Positions 1 through 6,486 of a DNA stretch of 6,799 nt are shown here, piece by piece. Each line of letters begins with the position of its first letter. Positions within the stretch are counted from its first letter, which is position 1. The DNA is from Flavobacteriaceae bacterium (GTDB lineage: Bacteria; Bacteroidota; Bacteroidia; Flavobacteriales; Flavobacteriaceae). The notes below the pieces were generated by a model, which saw nothing but the letters and a program-made list of their open reading frames with translations, made no database searches and had not been told where the DNA came from. Made by a program: the position numbers and the translations under genes. The stretch lies in the NCBI GenBank assembly GCA_002690085.1, contig NZDM01000100.1, positions 1 to 6,799 on the forward strand, written 5' to 3'.

Positions 1-710
1 CCAACAACAGGCACAATGTCGGCACCAATGGCCGTGGCAACCAAGTCTAAGTAAGGGGTTAAGTCGTCAATAGACTCGCTAAATTGTTGCCCCAAAGCTT
101 GTATCAATTTAAAACCAACACCACAGCCACACAATTCTTTAAAAGGATAGCTGCAATCCGAGCGTTTGGGGTCTAAAACAGCAACAGCTTGTGGCAAGGT
201 ATCTCCTGGGAGGTGGTGGTCACAAATGATAAAGTCAATGCCTTTTTCTTTGGCATATGCAACCTTTTTAAGGGCTTTTACCCCACAATCCAAAGCAATT
301 ATAAGACTGAAATCATTGTCCGCGGCATAATCGATTCCAGCATAAGAGAGGCCATAACCTTCAGCAAACCGATCTGGAATATAGGTGGTAATCGCTTCTG
401 TCTTCGTTTCGAGATAGGTTGCCATCAGCGCGACAGATGTTGTACCATCTACATCGTAATCACCATAGACCATAATACGTTCATTTGTGGACAAAGCCGT
501 CTGAATGCGCTGCACCGCTATGTCCATGTCTTTCATTAAATAAGGGTCGTGCAGGTCTTTCAGTTGGGGTCTAAAAAAAGCCTTGGCCTGCGCAAAGCTT
601 TCAATGCCACGCTGCACTAAAAGACTGGCAATGGTTTCGTCAACCCCTAGCGCAGTTGCCAATTGCTGGACGCTATTTTCATTCGGAACGGGCTTGACTG
701 TCCAGCGCAT
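1..710 (-). CDS. recJ: Single-stranded-DNA-specific exonuclease RecJ, N-terminal part (cut by window edge)
   Basis: The frame is open from an ATG at 710 to the window edge and gives 236 residues, a bit under half of a usual RecJ (about 560-580 aa). RecJ is a 5'-3' ssDNA exonuclease used in recombination repair and mismatch repair. The DHH-family phosphoesterase motifs appear in order: YGDYDVDG at residues 82-89 (metal-binding aspartates D84, D86, D88), ALDCGV around D141, CDHH at 163-166, LDPKR around 179-183, CGCGVGF at 194-200 and IGADIVPV at 228-235. The DHHA1 and OB-fold domains should lie beyond the window. The start is set by the upstream osmC stop, which leaves only 2 nt between the genes (TAATAATG), so co-transcription and translational coupling are likely. 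No Shine-Dalgarno sequence is visible. The family call is firm. Nothing looks broken within the visible part. Confidence 0.95.
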   Translation of the reverse strand, partial: MRWTVKPVPNENSVQQLATALGVDETIASLLVQRGIESFAQAKAFFRPQLKDLHDPYLMKDMDIAVQRIQTALSTNERIMVYGDYDVDGTTSVALMATYLETKTEAITTYIPDRFAEGYGLSYAGIDYAADNDFSLIIALDCGVKALKKVAYAKEKGIDFIICDHHLPGDTLPQAVAVLDPKRSDCSYPFKELCGCGVGFKLIQALGQQFSESIDDLTPYLDLVATAIGADIVPVV

Positions 711-712
711 TA

Positions 713-1135
713 TTAATTAGATTGAAAGTGGAGGCAGGTGTTAACGCTTGCAAATTTTCGGAACATTTCCATGACGCCGCAATATTTGTCTACGGATAAT
801 TGCACAGCGCGTTCACATTTTTTTGAATCAATATTGGCTCCAGAAAAATAATAATTGACTGTTACGGTATGGTAATATTTTGGGTGAACACCTGTCAATT
901 CTCCTTCCACAACAATTTTTAAATCATAGTCTGTAATTTTCATTTTTTTGAGAATATCAACAATGTCAATCCCAGAACATCCTGCTAAGGACGATAACAT
1001 CATCGCTTTAGGAGACAAGCCTTGTTGTTGGTAGACTCCTGCCGAAGTTGTATCCATTAGTACGCTGTTTCCGCTTGGGTTGTCAGACTCGAAGCGCATG
1101 CCGCCTTTCCAATGGGTTGTAGTTTTGTGGGCCAT
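713..1135 (-). CDS. OsmC family protein (peroxiredoxin-like, YhfA-type)
   Basis: This 140 aa protein has the length and pattern of the OsmC/Ohr superfamily, cytoplasmic thiol proteins that in characterised members reduce organic hydroperoxides. The two conserved cysteines are visible: C53 in LSSLAGCSGIDIV and C119 in VDKYCGVMEMF, just before the C-terminal strand. Two further cysteines (C107, C134) are present. The segment SPKAMMLSSLAGC has Ala at the place where many family members have a Glu before the first cysteine; this resembles the less-studied YhfA-like branch, so peroxidase activity is not assured. The ATG at 1135 fits the normal N-terminus (HWKGGMRFE). The gene is the first of a pair with recJ, 2 nt downstream, and is divergent from an AhpD-like gene. 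A TATTTTTG motif lies 28 nt upstream of the start. Family confidence is high; substrate unknown. Confidence 0.9.
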   Translation of the reverse strand: MAHKTTTHWKGGMRFESDNPSGNSVLMDTTSAGVYQQQGLSPKAMMLSSLAGCSGIDIVDILKKMKITDYDLKIVVEGELTGVHPKYYHTVTVNYYFSGANIDSKKCERAVQLSVDKYCGVMEMFRKFASVNTCLHFQSN

Positions 1136-1142
1136 AATAAAA

Positions 1143-1150
1143 TATTTTTG
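1143..1150 (+). promoter_or_regulatory. Candidate -7 element for the AhpD-like gene
   Basis: TATTTTTG matches the Bacteroidota -7 consensus TAnnTTTG and lies 38 nt before the ATG at 1189. A TTG at 1117-1119 is 23 nt upstream, at the long end of the usual spacing; another TTG at 1125-1127 is too close at 15 nt. In an A/T-rich spacer the match could be chance, so this is a moderate call. Confidence 0.4.
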
Positions 1151-1163
1151 TTTCTTGTTTTCT

Positions 1164-1171
1164 CAAAAATA
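1164..1171 (-). promoter_or_regulatory. Candidate -7 element for osmC-recJ
   Basis: Read on the minus strand this is TATTTTTG, again a TAnnTTTG match, 28 nt before the osmC ATG at 1135. No TTG sits at the usual distance: the nearest candidate (CAA on the plus strand at 1200-1202) is 28 nt away. The -33 half is therefore weak. It faces the plus-strand motif at 1143-1150 across 13 nt, so the two promoters would overlap. Confidence 0.33.
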
Positions 1172-1188
1172 ATACTAAAAATTTAAAA

Positions 1189-1785
1189 ATGCCATTAGTC
1201 AATCCCTTAAACCCAGACCATGATTTAGAAACCAAATCACTTGCTGATTTTTTCAATGAAACTCTCGGGTTTTGTCCTAATTCTGTCCTTACAATGCAAC
1301 ACCGCCCAGCCATCAGTAAAGCATTTATCAATTTAAATAAAGCGGTGATGGCGAATGAGGGACGAGTCACATCTGCCTTAAAACGAATGATTGCTTGGGT
1401 CAGCAGCAATGCTACCGGCTGCCGCTATTGCCAAGCCCATGCCATTCGCGCAGCAGAACGTTATGGTGCCGAGAAGGAAAAACTTAATCACATTTGGGAC
1501 TACAGAACGCATCCTGCTTTCAATGAGGCTGAACGCGTCGCACTAGATTTTAGCTTGGCAGCATCTGTTATTCCCAATGCTGTGGATGACGCCCTTAAAA
1601 AGCGGCTATATACGCATTGGAATGAAGGAGAAATTGTAGAAATGCTTGGAGTTGTTTCGCTTTTTGGATACCTCAACAGATGGAACGACTCTATGGGTAC
1701 AAATATTGAAAAAGGGGCGATAGAGAGCGGAAATTTATACCTTGGAAAATACGGTTGGAACCAAGGAAAACACAATCAATCTTAA
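1189..1785 (+). CDS. Carboxymuconolactone decarboxylase / AhpD-like family protein
   Basis: This 198 aa helical protein carries the AhpD-type redox motif: C78-R-Y-C81 followed by H84, within SSNATGCRYCQAHA. Family members of this kind are alkylhydroperoxidase-like or 'peroxidase-related' thiol proteins. It has a second conserved-looking block, EGEIVEMLGVVSLFGYLNRW (146-165), also usual for the family. Two departures stand out. The His is three residues after the second Cys, where AhpD itself has four. The position 12 residues before the first Cys, a proton-relay Glu in AhpD, is Arg (K65-R66-M67). The ATG at 1189 is the first plausible start and gives a normal N-terminus (PLVNPLNPDHDLE). No signal peptide is seen, so it is probably cytoplasmic. 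It is divergent from an OsmC-family gene, which fits a thiol or peroxide role, and converges on rsmI with a 2 nt gap. The exact substrate cannot be told. Confidence 0.85.
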   Translation: MPLVNPLNPDHDLETKSLADFFNETLGFCPNSVLTMQHRPAISKAFINLNKAVMANEGRVTSALKRMIAWVSSNATGCRYCQAHAIRAAERYGAEKEKLNHIWDYRTHPAFNEAERVALDFSLAASVIPNAVDDALKKRLYTHWNEGEIVEMLGVVSLFGYLNRWNDSMGTNIEKGAIESGNLYLGKYGWNQGKHNQS

Positions 1786-1787
1786 GT

Positions 1788-2456
1788 TTATGAAGCGCCT
1801 GAAATTACAAGCACAATCTCGCCTTTAGCAGGATGGTTGGTGTAGTGTTCTAAAATAGATTGGACCGTACCACGACGGGTTTCTTCAAACACTTTGCTGA
1901 GCTCTCGTGAAATGGATATGAGACGTGCCGTGCCAAAATACAAAGCAATGTCTTCCAAAGTTTTATTGAGTTTATGAGGGCTTACATAAAGTACGATTGT
2001 GCGTTGTTCTTGCGATAATAATTTAAGCCGAGTTTGACGGCCTTTTTTTAGTGGTAAAAACCCTTCAAAAACGAAGCGATCGTTTGGCAAACCGGAGTTT
2101 ACAAGAGCGGGCACAAAAGCGGTTGCACCGGGCAAGCATTCTACAGGAATTTCTGCTGCCACACAGGCTCTTGTTAGTAAAAATCCAGGGTCAGAAATCG
2201 CGGGCGTCCCTGCGTCGCTAATAAGCGCGATGCTGGTGCCGCTTTTTATGCGGTCAATAAGGCGGTCTAAAATTTTGTGTTCATTGTGCATATGATAAGA
2301 CTGCATGGGCGTTGTAATGTCAAAATGCTTGAGTAACTTGCCAGAAGTACGGGTGTCTTCAGCTAAAATTAAATCTACCGATTTTAGTGTAGCAATGGCC
2401 CGAAGGGTTATGTCTTCTAAATTCCCAATGGGTGTGGGGATAATATATAGTTTCAT
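1788..2456 (-). CDS. rsmI: 16S rRNA (cytidine1402-2'-O)-methyltransferase RsmI
   Basis: RsmI uses S-adenosylmethionine to methylate the 2'-OH of C1402 in the decoding centre of 16S rRNA, the partner modification to RsmH N4-methylation. The 222 aa protein shows the tetrapyrrole-methylase fold signatures in order: IPTPIGNLEDITLRA (6-20), AEDTRTSGKLLKHF (32-45), HNEH (57-60), LISDAGTPAISDPG (78-91), LPGATAFVPALVNSG (108-122), FEGFLPLKKGR (130-140) and VSPHKL (158-163). It is shorter than the E. coli enzyme (about 286 aa) because the C-terminal extension is absent, which is usual in Bacteroidota. The ATG at 2456 puts MKLYIIPTPIGN at the N-terminus, as expected. It appears to be a single-gene unit, convergent with the AhpD-like gene. 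I found no TAnnTTTG promoter motif in the 129 bp upstream. Confidence 0.96.
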   Translation of the reverse strand: MKLYIIPTPIGNLEDITLRAIATLKSVDLILAEDTRTSGKLLKHFDITTPMQSYHMHNEHKILDRLIDRIKSGTSIALISDAGTPAISDPGFLLTRACVAAEIPVECLPGATAFVPALVNSGLPNDRFVFEGFLPLKKGRQTRLKLLSQEQRTIVLYVSPHKLNKTLEDIALYFGTARLISISRELSKVFEETRRGTVQSILEHYTNHPAKGEIVLVISGAS

Positions 2457-2534
2457 AAGCTACAATTTTGCCTCTAAGTTACAATCTTTAACTAATTATT
2501 ATGATAATGCAGTCATTAAATAGAGTTAAAATAA

Positions 2535-2565
2535 TTGTAATTAAGCCTATATATTAGTAAATTTG
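2535..2565 (+). promoter_or_regulatory. Bacteroidota-type promoter for the secreted orphan gene
   Basis: TTG at 2535-2537 and TAAATTTG at 2558-2565 are separated by 20 nt and match the TTG-N19-21-TAnnTTTG consensus used by the main Bacteroidota sigma factor. The -7 element ends 20 nt before the ATG at 2586, implying a very short leader. This is the best promoter match in the window. The rest of the 2457-2585 spacer shows no other clear signal. Confidence 0.7.
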
Positions 2566-2585
2566 AAAACTAATTTTATCGTCAC

Positions 2586-3275
2586 ATGAAAAACAAATTG
2601 TTTTATATTTTATTCTCTTTAATAACAACAGCCGCCTCGGCACAACAAGGAATTAACTACGCAGGAGGAGCATCAACAAAATTAGATTATACCCTTTTAA
2701 ACTTAAGTGATGGCGATTCTCAAATCAAAGGCTCAAAATATTTAACTGACAACTTTATTCGTGCTCAGATTTCTGGTTATAACGATAAAGTCTTTGCCAT
2801 TCGTTATGATATTTTTAATGACCAAATGGAATTTCAGGGGGGGGATAACCAAATTTACGTTATTAATAAAGATAACATATTTAGAGAGATCCTGTTCTTA
2901 GACTCAAAAGACACTTACAGAATATTTGATTACATAGGAGATCAAGGTGGTATCAATTCAGGCTATTTTTCAATTCTTTATAGCTTGGGGGGCTATACGA
3001 TTTTAAAGAAAAATAAAGTTGTTTTTATTGACAAAAAAGAATCCTCAACAGGCTATGATGCGCCGCGGCCAGCGACATACAAAAAAACTAAAGACCGTCA
3101 CTATATAATTTTTGATGATGCCCCAGCTGTATTGATTGATACAAATAAAAAAAGATTTTCTTCTATTTTCAGCGGTAAGGAAAAAGAAGTCTTGAGTTTT
3201 ATAAAAAAAAATAAAATAAATCTAAGTAATGATTTAGATTTAATCGAGCTTGTGCGTTTTCTTAACTCAAAATAA
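2586..3275 (+). CDS. Secreted protein of unknown function
   Basis: I do not recognise a named family for this 229 aa protein. Residues 1-19 form a clear Sec signal peptide: a basic start (MKNK), a hydrophobic core LFYILFSLITTAA, and a likely cleavage site ASA|QQ after A19. There is no Cys at the cleavage site, so it is not a lipoprotein; export to periplasm or surface is inferred. The mature part has many aromatic and beta-type stretches (FAIRYDIFNDQMEFQGG, 70-86; YSLGGYTILKKNKVVFIDK, 132-150), then APRPATYKK (159-167) and a Lys-rich helical C-terminus ending ELVRFLNSK. From memory this pattern resembles common uncharacterised Bacteroidota secreted proteins with no known activity. It has its own promoter, stands alone between rsmI and the tsaB end, and looks more A-rich than its neighbours. 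It contains G8 (2837-2844), G6 (2987-2992) and A9 (3203-3211) runs; one added or lost base in G8 would truncate it. Confidence 0.88.
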   Translation: MKNKLFYILFSLITTAASAQQGINYAGGASTKLDYTLLNLSDGDSQIKGSKYLTDNFIRAQISGYNDKVFAIRYDIFNDQMEFQGGDNQIYVINKDNIFREILFLDSKDTYRIFDYIGDQGGINSGYFSILYSLGGYTILKKNKVVFIDKKESSTGYDAPRPATYKKTKDRHYIIFDDAPAVLIDTNKKRFSSIFSGKEKEVLSFIKKNKINLSNDLDLIELVRFLNSK

Positions 3276-3307
3276 CTTTTTAAAAACCCTACAGTTGTAG
3301 TAAGTTA
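3273..3307. terminator. Weak stem-loop between convergent genes, possible terminator
   Basis: The 59 nt between the orphan gene and tsaB holds an outer stem TAACTT (3273-3278) / AAGTTA (3302-3307) and an inner stem CTAC (3289-3292) / GTAG (3297-3300). Read on the minus strand, the inner hairpin is followed by GGGTTTTT, so it could end the efflux-tsaB transcript. The inner stem is only 4 bp and the internal loop is asymmetric, so this is a weak candidate. It is the only structure seen in this gap. Confidence 0.28.
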
Positions 3308-3334
3308 ATATAAATCAAACTTCTTTCCAGATAC

Positions 3335-4006
3335 TTACTGTTTATTTGGAGGAATCGTGATAAAATCTTTTAAGTAAAAAGGCTCAAAATAAGCCAGGTC
3401 TTCAAAATCTTCTGCTTTGTATTTTTGATAAGACAGCGCGCACATTTGCTTTGCTGATGGAAGCTGAATATCAAAATGTGCCTTGGAATGATCAATCAAA
3501 TCCTGAGTTTTAGCGGCACCATTACCAACAAAAAAAACGGATTGTTTTTCTAATAAATCAGCATAGGACCCGGAGTCTAATATTTTCGCTGTGGTGGGGT
3601 CAATACATTGGTGATTGACATCAAATACTGCCGAATAGACCTCCATGCGGCGGGCATCTAAAGTGGCTACAATACAACCCTCTTCTATCTTTCTTTTATG
3701 AGCAAGCACTTCTAATGTGGGCAGCGATATAAGCGGAATGTCTAGGCCAAAACAAAGTCCTTTTGCTGCGGAGACACCAATGCGCAAACCAGTATAAGAA
3801 CCCGGACCTTTACTCACGGCAATCGCATCGATTTGACTGGGTTCAGTTTGGGTCTCCTTTAATACCGCATCAATGTAAAGATGAAGTCGCTCGGCATGTG
3901 AGTATTGGGCACTGTTATCTTCTTTCAAGAGAAGCAATTCTCCATTAAGTGAAAGTGCAACAGAACAGTTGGTCGTAGAAGTTTCAAGATTTAAAATACA
4001 AGCCAT
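3335..4006 (-). CDS. tsaB: tRNA threonylcarbamoyladenosine biosynthesis protein TsaB
   Basis: TsaB (YeaZ) is a cytoplasmic scaffold partner of TsaD and TsaE in making t6A at position 37 of ANN-decoding tRNAs. The 223 aa protein has the ASKHA-fold start ILNLETSTTNCSVAL (4-18), the hallmark VSKGPGSYTGLRIGVSAAKG (64-83), SLPTLEVLAH (94-103), the LDARRMEVYSAVF segment (116-128) and a C-terminal FEPFYLKDF (207-215) that is usual for Bacteroidota. Length is normal. The ATG at 4006 follows the tolC stop with no gap and in the same frame (TTG TAA ATG), so it is probably translated by termination-reinitiation and transcribed with the efflux genes. No independent promoter is visible in the end of tolC. 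Confidence 0.96.
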   Translation of the reverse strand: MACILNLETSTTNCSVALSLNGELLLLKEDNSAQYSHAERLHLYIDAVLKETQTEPSQIDAIAVSKGPGSYTGLRIGVSAAKGLCFGLDIPLISLPTLEVLAHKRKIEEGCIVATLDARRMEVYSAVFDVNHQCIDPTTAKILDSGSYADLLEKQSVFFVGNGAAKTQDLIDHSKAHFDIQLPSAKQMCALSYQKYKAEDFEDLAYFEPFYLKDFITIPPNKQ

Positions 4007-5347
4007 TTACAAATTTAAGGGTTTTCCAAGATAAAAGTCTAAGACTTTGGTCTTGAAAATAAAATCGTATTTGGAACGGACTAAACTTGATTGAGCATTC
4101 ACCAGTTGGGTTCTGTTTTGTTCTAAATCTAATGTGTTAAGCGCACCGATGTTGTAGCGCTCTTGCGCATTATCAAAAGACAGCTGACGGGCGGCAACTG
4201 ATTTTTGGGAAGACACATAGGTCTTTAATGCGGCTTTAGCATCCGTAAAAGCGCGTTGTATATTGCTCTCTAAGTCGACTTTGGCCTGTTCTAATGCCAG
4301 GTTTCTATTGTCAACCTGAATTTTTGCTTTAGCTAAGGCTGTTTTGTTTTGAAATCTAGAGAAAATAGGAATGTTTAAACTCAAGGCAAAACTATGGCCT
4401 CGGTTATCGTTAATTTGCTGAAAAAAAGAATTGTCACTGCTAAGGTTGGAAAAGTTAGCTCCTGTATTCAGCCCGTAACTAATACTGAGATTGGGGTAAA
4501 ATCCACTTCTTGAAATTTCTTTACCCAATTGAGCTGCTTCAATATTTTTCTCAGCCACTTTAATTTCACTTCTGTTTTTTAGAGCATGTGCCAGTATGGA
4601 ATTGACATCATTGTACAAAAACAACTCTGAGGGTGTATCTAGTGTTATTTGTTCAACCGCAAATCCTTCAAAAGGGACTTGTAATAACTGAGATAATGCC
4701 AAAAGCGCCAAATTATAGTTGTTTTCGGCAACGGTTAAGCGTTGTTGATCACTGGCCAACGTCGCTTCTGCATCAAATACATTGGCGCGGGGCTGGGTGC
4801 CAGCAGCTACCAATTCTTTTACGCGTTCGAGCTGCTCAATTGAAAACTTATATTGAATGTCTGCAATGCTTAAATTTTCTTTATTCAACATCACATTTAA
4901 GTAAGTGTTGACCACATTAAGTGCTACATTGTCTTTTATACGTTGAAATTCTTCCTCATTAGCCGACTTGTTTATAAGAGACTGTTTATAGATGTTGGTA
5001 TTGCGAAACCCATTAAAAATCGTCTGGGAAACATTCAAGCCAATATTTGATGAATGGAAAGTCCGGTCTAAAAACTGACCATCAAAAACCTCTACATTTC
5101 CTAAGTTAAGACGTTGAGAGGCGCCAACTCCAAGCGTGGGTAAAAAATTACCTTTTGCGGCAATAATGTCTTGGTCATTAGAAACTAAGTTGTTTTTTGA
5201 CTGCTGAACACTGATGTTGTTTTCAAGCGCATAATTGACGCATGCCTCTAGCGTCCATAGTTCTTGTGCGCTGACGCTGAACAGTTTTACAAAACACAGA
5301 AAAAGCAGCAGGCTTTTTGTTGTGTCGGTTGAGTTTATATTACGCAT
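4007..5347 (-). CDS. TolC-family outer-membrane efflux channel
   Basis: TolC-type proteins form trimeric channels through the outer membrane and periplasm and receive cargo from an adaptor and inner-membrane pump. From the ATG at 5347 the protein is 446 aa, a usual length. It has a signal peptide with hydrophobic core LLLFLCFVKLF and cleavage VSA|QE after A27. The first outer-membrane-efflux repeat begins ELWTLEACVNYALENN (29-44), with NVSQTIFNGFRN in its strand region. The second repeat has LALSQLLQVPF, then SLNIPIFSRFQNKTALAKAK and the closing ERYNIGALNTLDLEQNRTQL and YLGKPL. An upstream in-frame ATG at 5374 would give 455 aa and overlap the adaptor gene by 35 nt; I prefer 5347, which overlaps its stop by 8 nt (ATGCGTAA) and leaves a normal signal-peptide N-terminus. 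It sits between the adaptor gene and tsaB in one operon. The cargo is unknown. Confidence 0.93.
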   Translation of the reverse strand: MRNINSTDTTKSLLLFLCFVKLFSVSAQELWTLEACVNYALENNISVQQSKNNLVSNDQDIIAAKGNFLPTLGVGASQRLNLGNVEVFDGQFLDRTFHSSNIGLNVSQTIFNGFRNTNIYKQSLINKSANEEEFQRIKDNVALNVVNTYLNVMLNKENLSIADIQYKFSIEQLERVKELVAAGTQPRANVFDAEATLASDQQRLTVAENNYNLALLALSQLLQVPFEGFAVEQITLDTPSELFLYNDVNSILAHALKNRSEIKVAEKNIEAAQLGKEISRSGFYPNLSISYGLNTGANFSNLSSDNSFFQQINDNRGHSFALSLNIPIFSRFQNKTALAKAKIQVDNRNLALEQAKVDLESNIQRAFTDAKAALKTYVSSQKSVAARQLSFDNAQERYNIGALNTLDLEQNRTQLVNAQSSLVRSKYDFIFKTKVLDFYLGKPLNL

Positions 5348-6473
5348 CGTTATCGTCATTTTCTTCGTCTTCATTATTTTCTTCAGAGGCTTTATTCCAA
5401 ATTTTGATTTTATCTGAAAGCACTAATCCTTCTGTAATTTCAACATTGATACCGTCTGAAATTCCAATCTCAACATTTTTTATCACAAAATCATCATTAT
5501 CGTTTAAAATTTCAACAAAAGGTTTTTCGGTAATTCTATTGAACTGTAGCAGGGCTTCTTTGATCACCATTACGCTGTCCTTGCTGGCAACTTCTATTTC
5601 AGCATTTGCACTATAGCCAGCACGAATTTTATTGCTAGATTCAACGGCAACATCGGCTTTAATCACAAATTGAACAGCGCCATTTTCTTCAACACCTTTG
5701 GGCGCCACAAAAGTTAATTTGGCAGGAAATTCTTTTTCATTAATCGCGCCTAAAATAACTTTAATAGTTTTTCCTTCCTCCAGCTTACCAACTTCAGATT
5801 CATCTACTTTACCTTCAAAAATCATTTGACGCATATCGGCAATGGTGGCAATGGTAGTCCCTGCATTAAAGTTATTGCTTTGAATCACTTGATCTCCTTC
5901 TCTAACAGGAATTTGTAAAATGGTTCCTGCAATTTGAGCGACAATATTCGTGTTGGCAGAGCCGCCGCCAGAAATAGAGCCGCGTTTTATAATTTGATAA
6001 TCGTTTTGTGCCTGCATGTAACTTTCTTGAGCTTGATTCAAGCTGAGTTCGTTGTTTTCAAAATCTTGACGCGATATCACCCCTTTTTCATAGAGTGCTT
6101 TGTTACGTTCAAACAATGTTTTGGCATTGTCATATGTGAATTTTGAGGTTTTAATGCGGCTTTGGGCGCTTACCAAGGCCTGTTCGTTTGGAACCACTCG
6201 GATTTTGGCAATTAGATCACCTTTTTGAACCAAATCCCCTTCTTCGACTAGTATTTTGTCGACAATTCCGGAAATTTGAGGTTTCAGTTCAATTTCCTCC
6301 TCCGGATTTAACTTCCCAGTGGCTACAATTTTTGTGTTCAAAGACGTGTAAAATGCTTGGGCTGTTTTATAATCGATAACATCTTTTTTGTTTGAATCTT
6401 TAAAATATTTCAAAACAAATACCAAAAGGATAAGTAAGACGATTCCTAAAATAATTTTGACTGTTTTATTCAT
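5340..6473 (-). CDS. MacA/HlyD-type periplasmic adaptor of an ABC efflux pump
   Basis: This 377 aa protein is a membrane-fusion (adaptor) subunit that links an inner-membrane ABC permease to the TolC-type channel. Residues 7-21 form one N-terminal membrane anchor (IILGIVLLILLVFVL). The first lipoyl half is at about 60-92 (ELKPQISGIVDKILVEEGD), a coiled-coil hairpin at about 95-163, and the second lipoyl half at about 176-213 (VAQIAGTILQIPVREGDQV). A beta-barrel follows (about 214-296) and then a membrane-proximal domain to about 360. The ATG at 6473 is 13 nt after the permease stop and gives the expected MNKTVKI start. No Shine-Dalgarno sequence is visible. Odd: the last 14 residues (364-377) are almost only Glu, Asp and Asn, nine of them acidic, and their codons overlap the tolC start. 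The neighbouring MacB/FtsX-type permease makes an ABC pump more likely than an RND pump. Confidence 0.93.
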   Translation of the reverse strand: MNKTVKIILGIVLLILLVFVLKYFKDSNKKDVIDYKTAQAFYTSLNTKIVATGKLNPEEEIELKPQISGIVDKILVEEGDLVQKGDLIAKIRVVPNEQALVSAQSRIKTSKFTYDNAKTLFERNKALYEKGVISRQDFENNELSLNQAQESYMQAQNDYQIIKRGSISGGGSANTNIVAQIAGTILQIPVREGDQVIQSNNFNAGTTIATIADMRQMIFEGKVDESEVGKLEEGKTIKVILGAINEKEFPAKLTFVAPKGVEENGAVQFVIKADVAVESSNKIRAGYSANAEIEVASKDSVMVIKEALLQFNRITEKPFVEILNDNDDFVIKNVEIGISDGINVEITEGLVLSDKIKIWNKASEENNEDEENDDNDA

Positions 6474-6486
6474 TGTTTTAATTTAA

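Noticed and set aside
189..539. Plus-strand open frame of 116 codons opposite recJ
   Set aside because: It lies antisense to clear DHH-family motifs of RecJ, has no family resemblance and no promoter. It is a shadow of the real gene.
1083..1409. Minus-strand open frame overlapping the osmC start and the AhpD-like gene
   Set aside because: It covers the divergent spacer and the CxxC gene in antisense, and its product has no recognisable pattern.
2457..2534. Possible promoter for rsmI on the minus strand
   Set aside because: I searched for a CAAAnnTA (reverse of TAnnTTTG) with a spaced CAA and found none, so no site is called.
4633..4911. Plus-strand open frame inside tolC, and similar frames at 5235-5616 and 5934-6379
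   Set aside because: All lie antisense to well-supported efflux genes and show no independent coding signal.
5348..5374. Longer tolC N-terminus beginning at 5374
   Set aside because: It adds MKTKKMTIT ahead of an already complete signal peptide and needs a 35 nt overlap with the adaptor gene. The ATG at 5347 with an 8 nt overlap is the simpler choice, though not proven.
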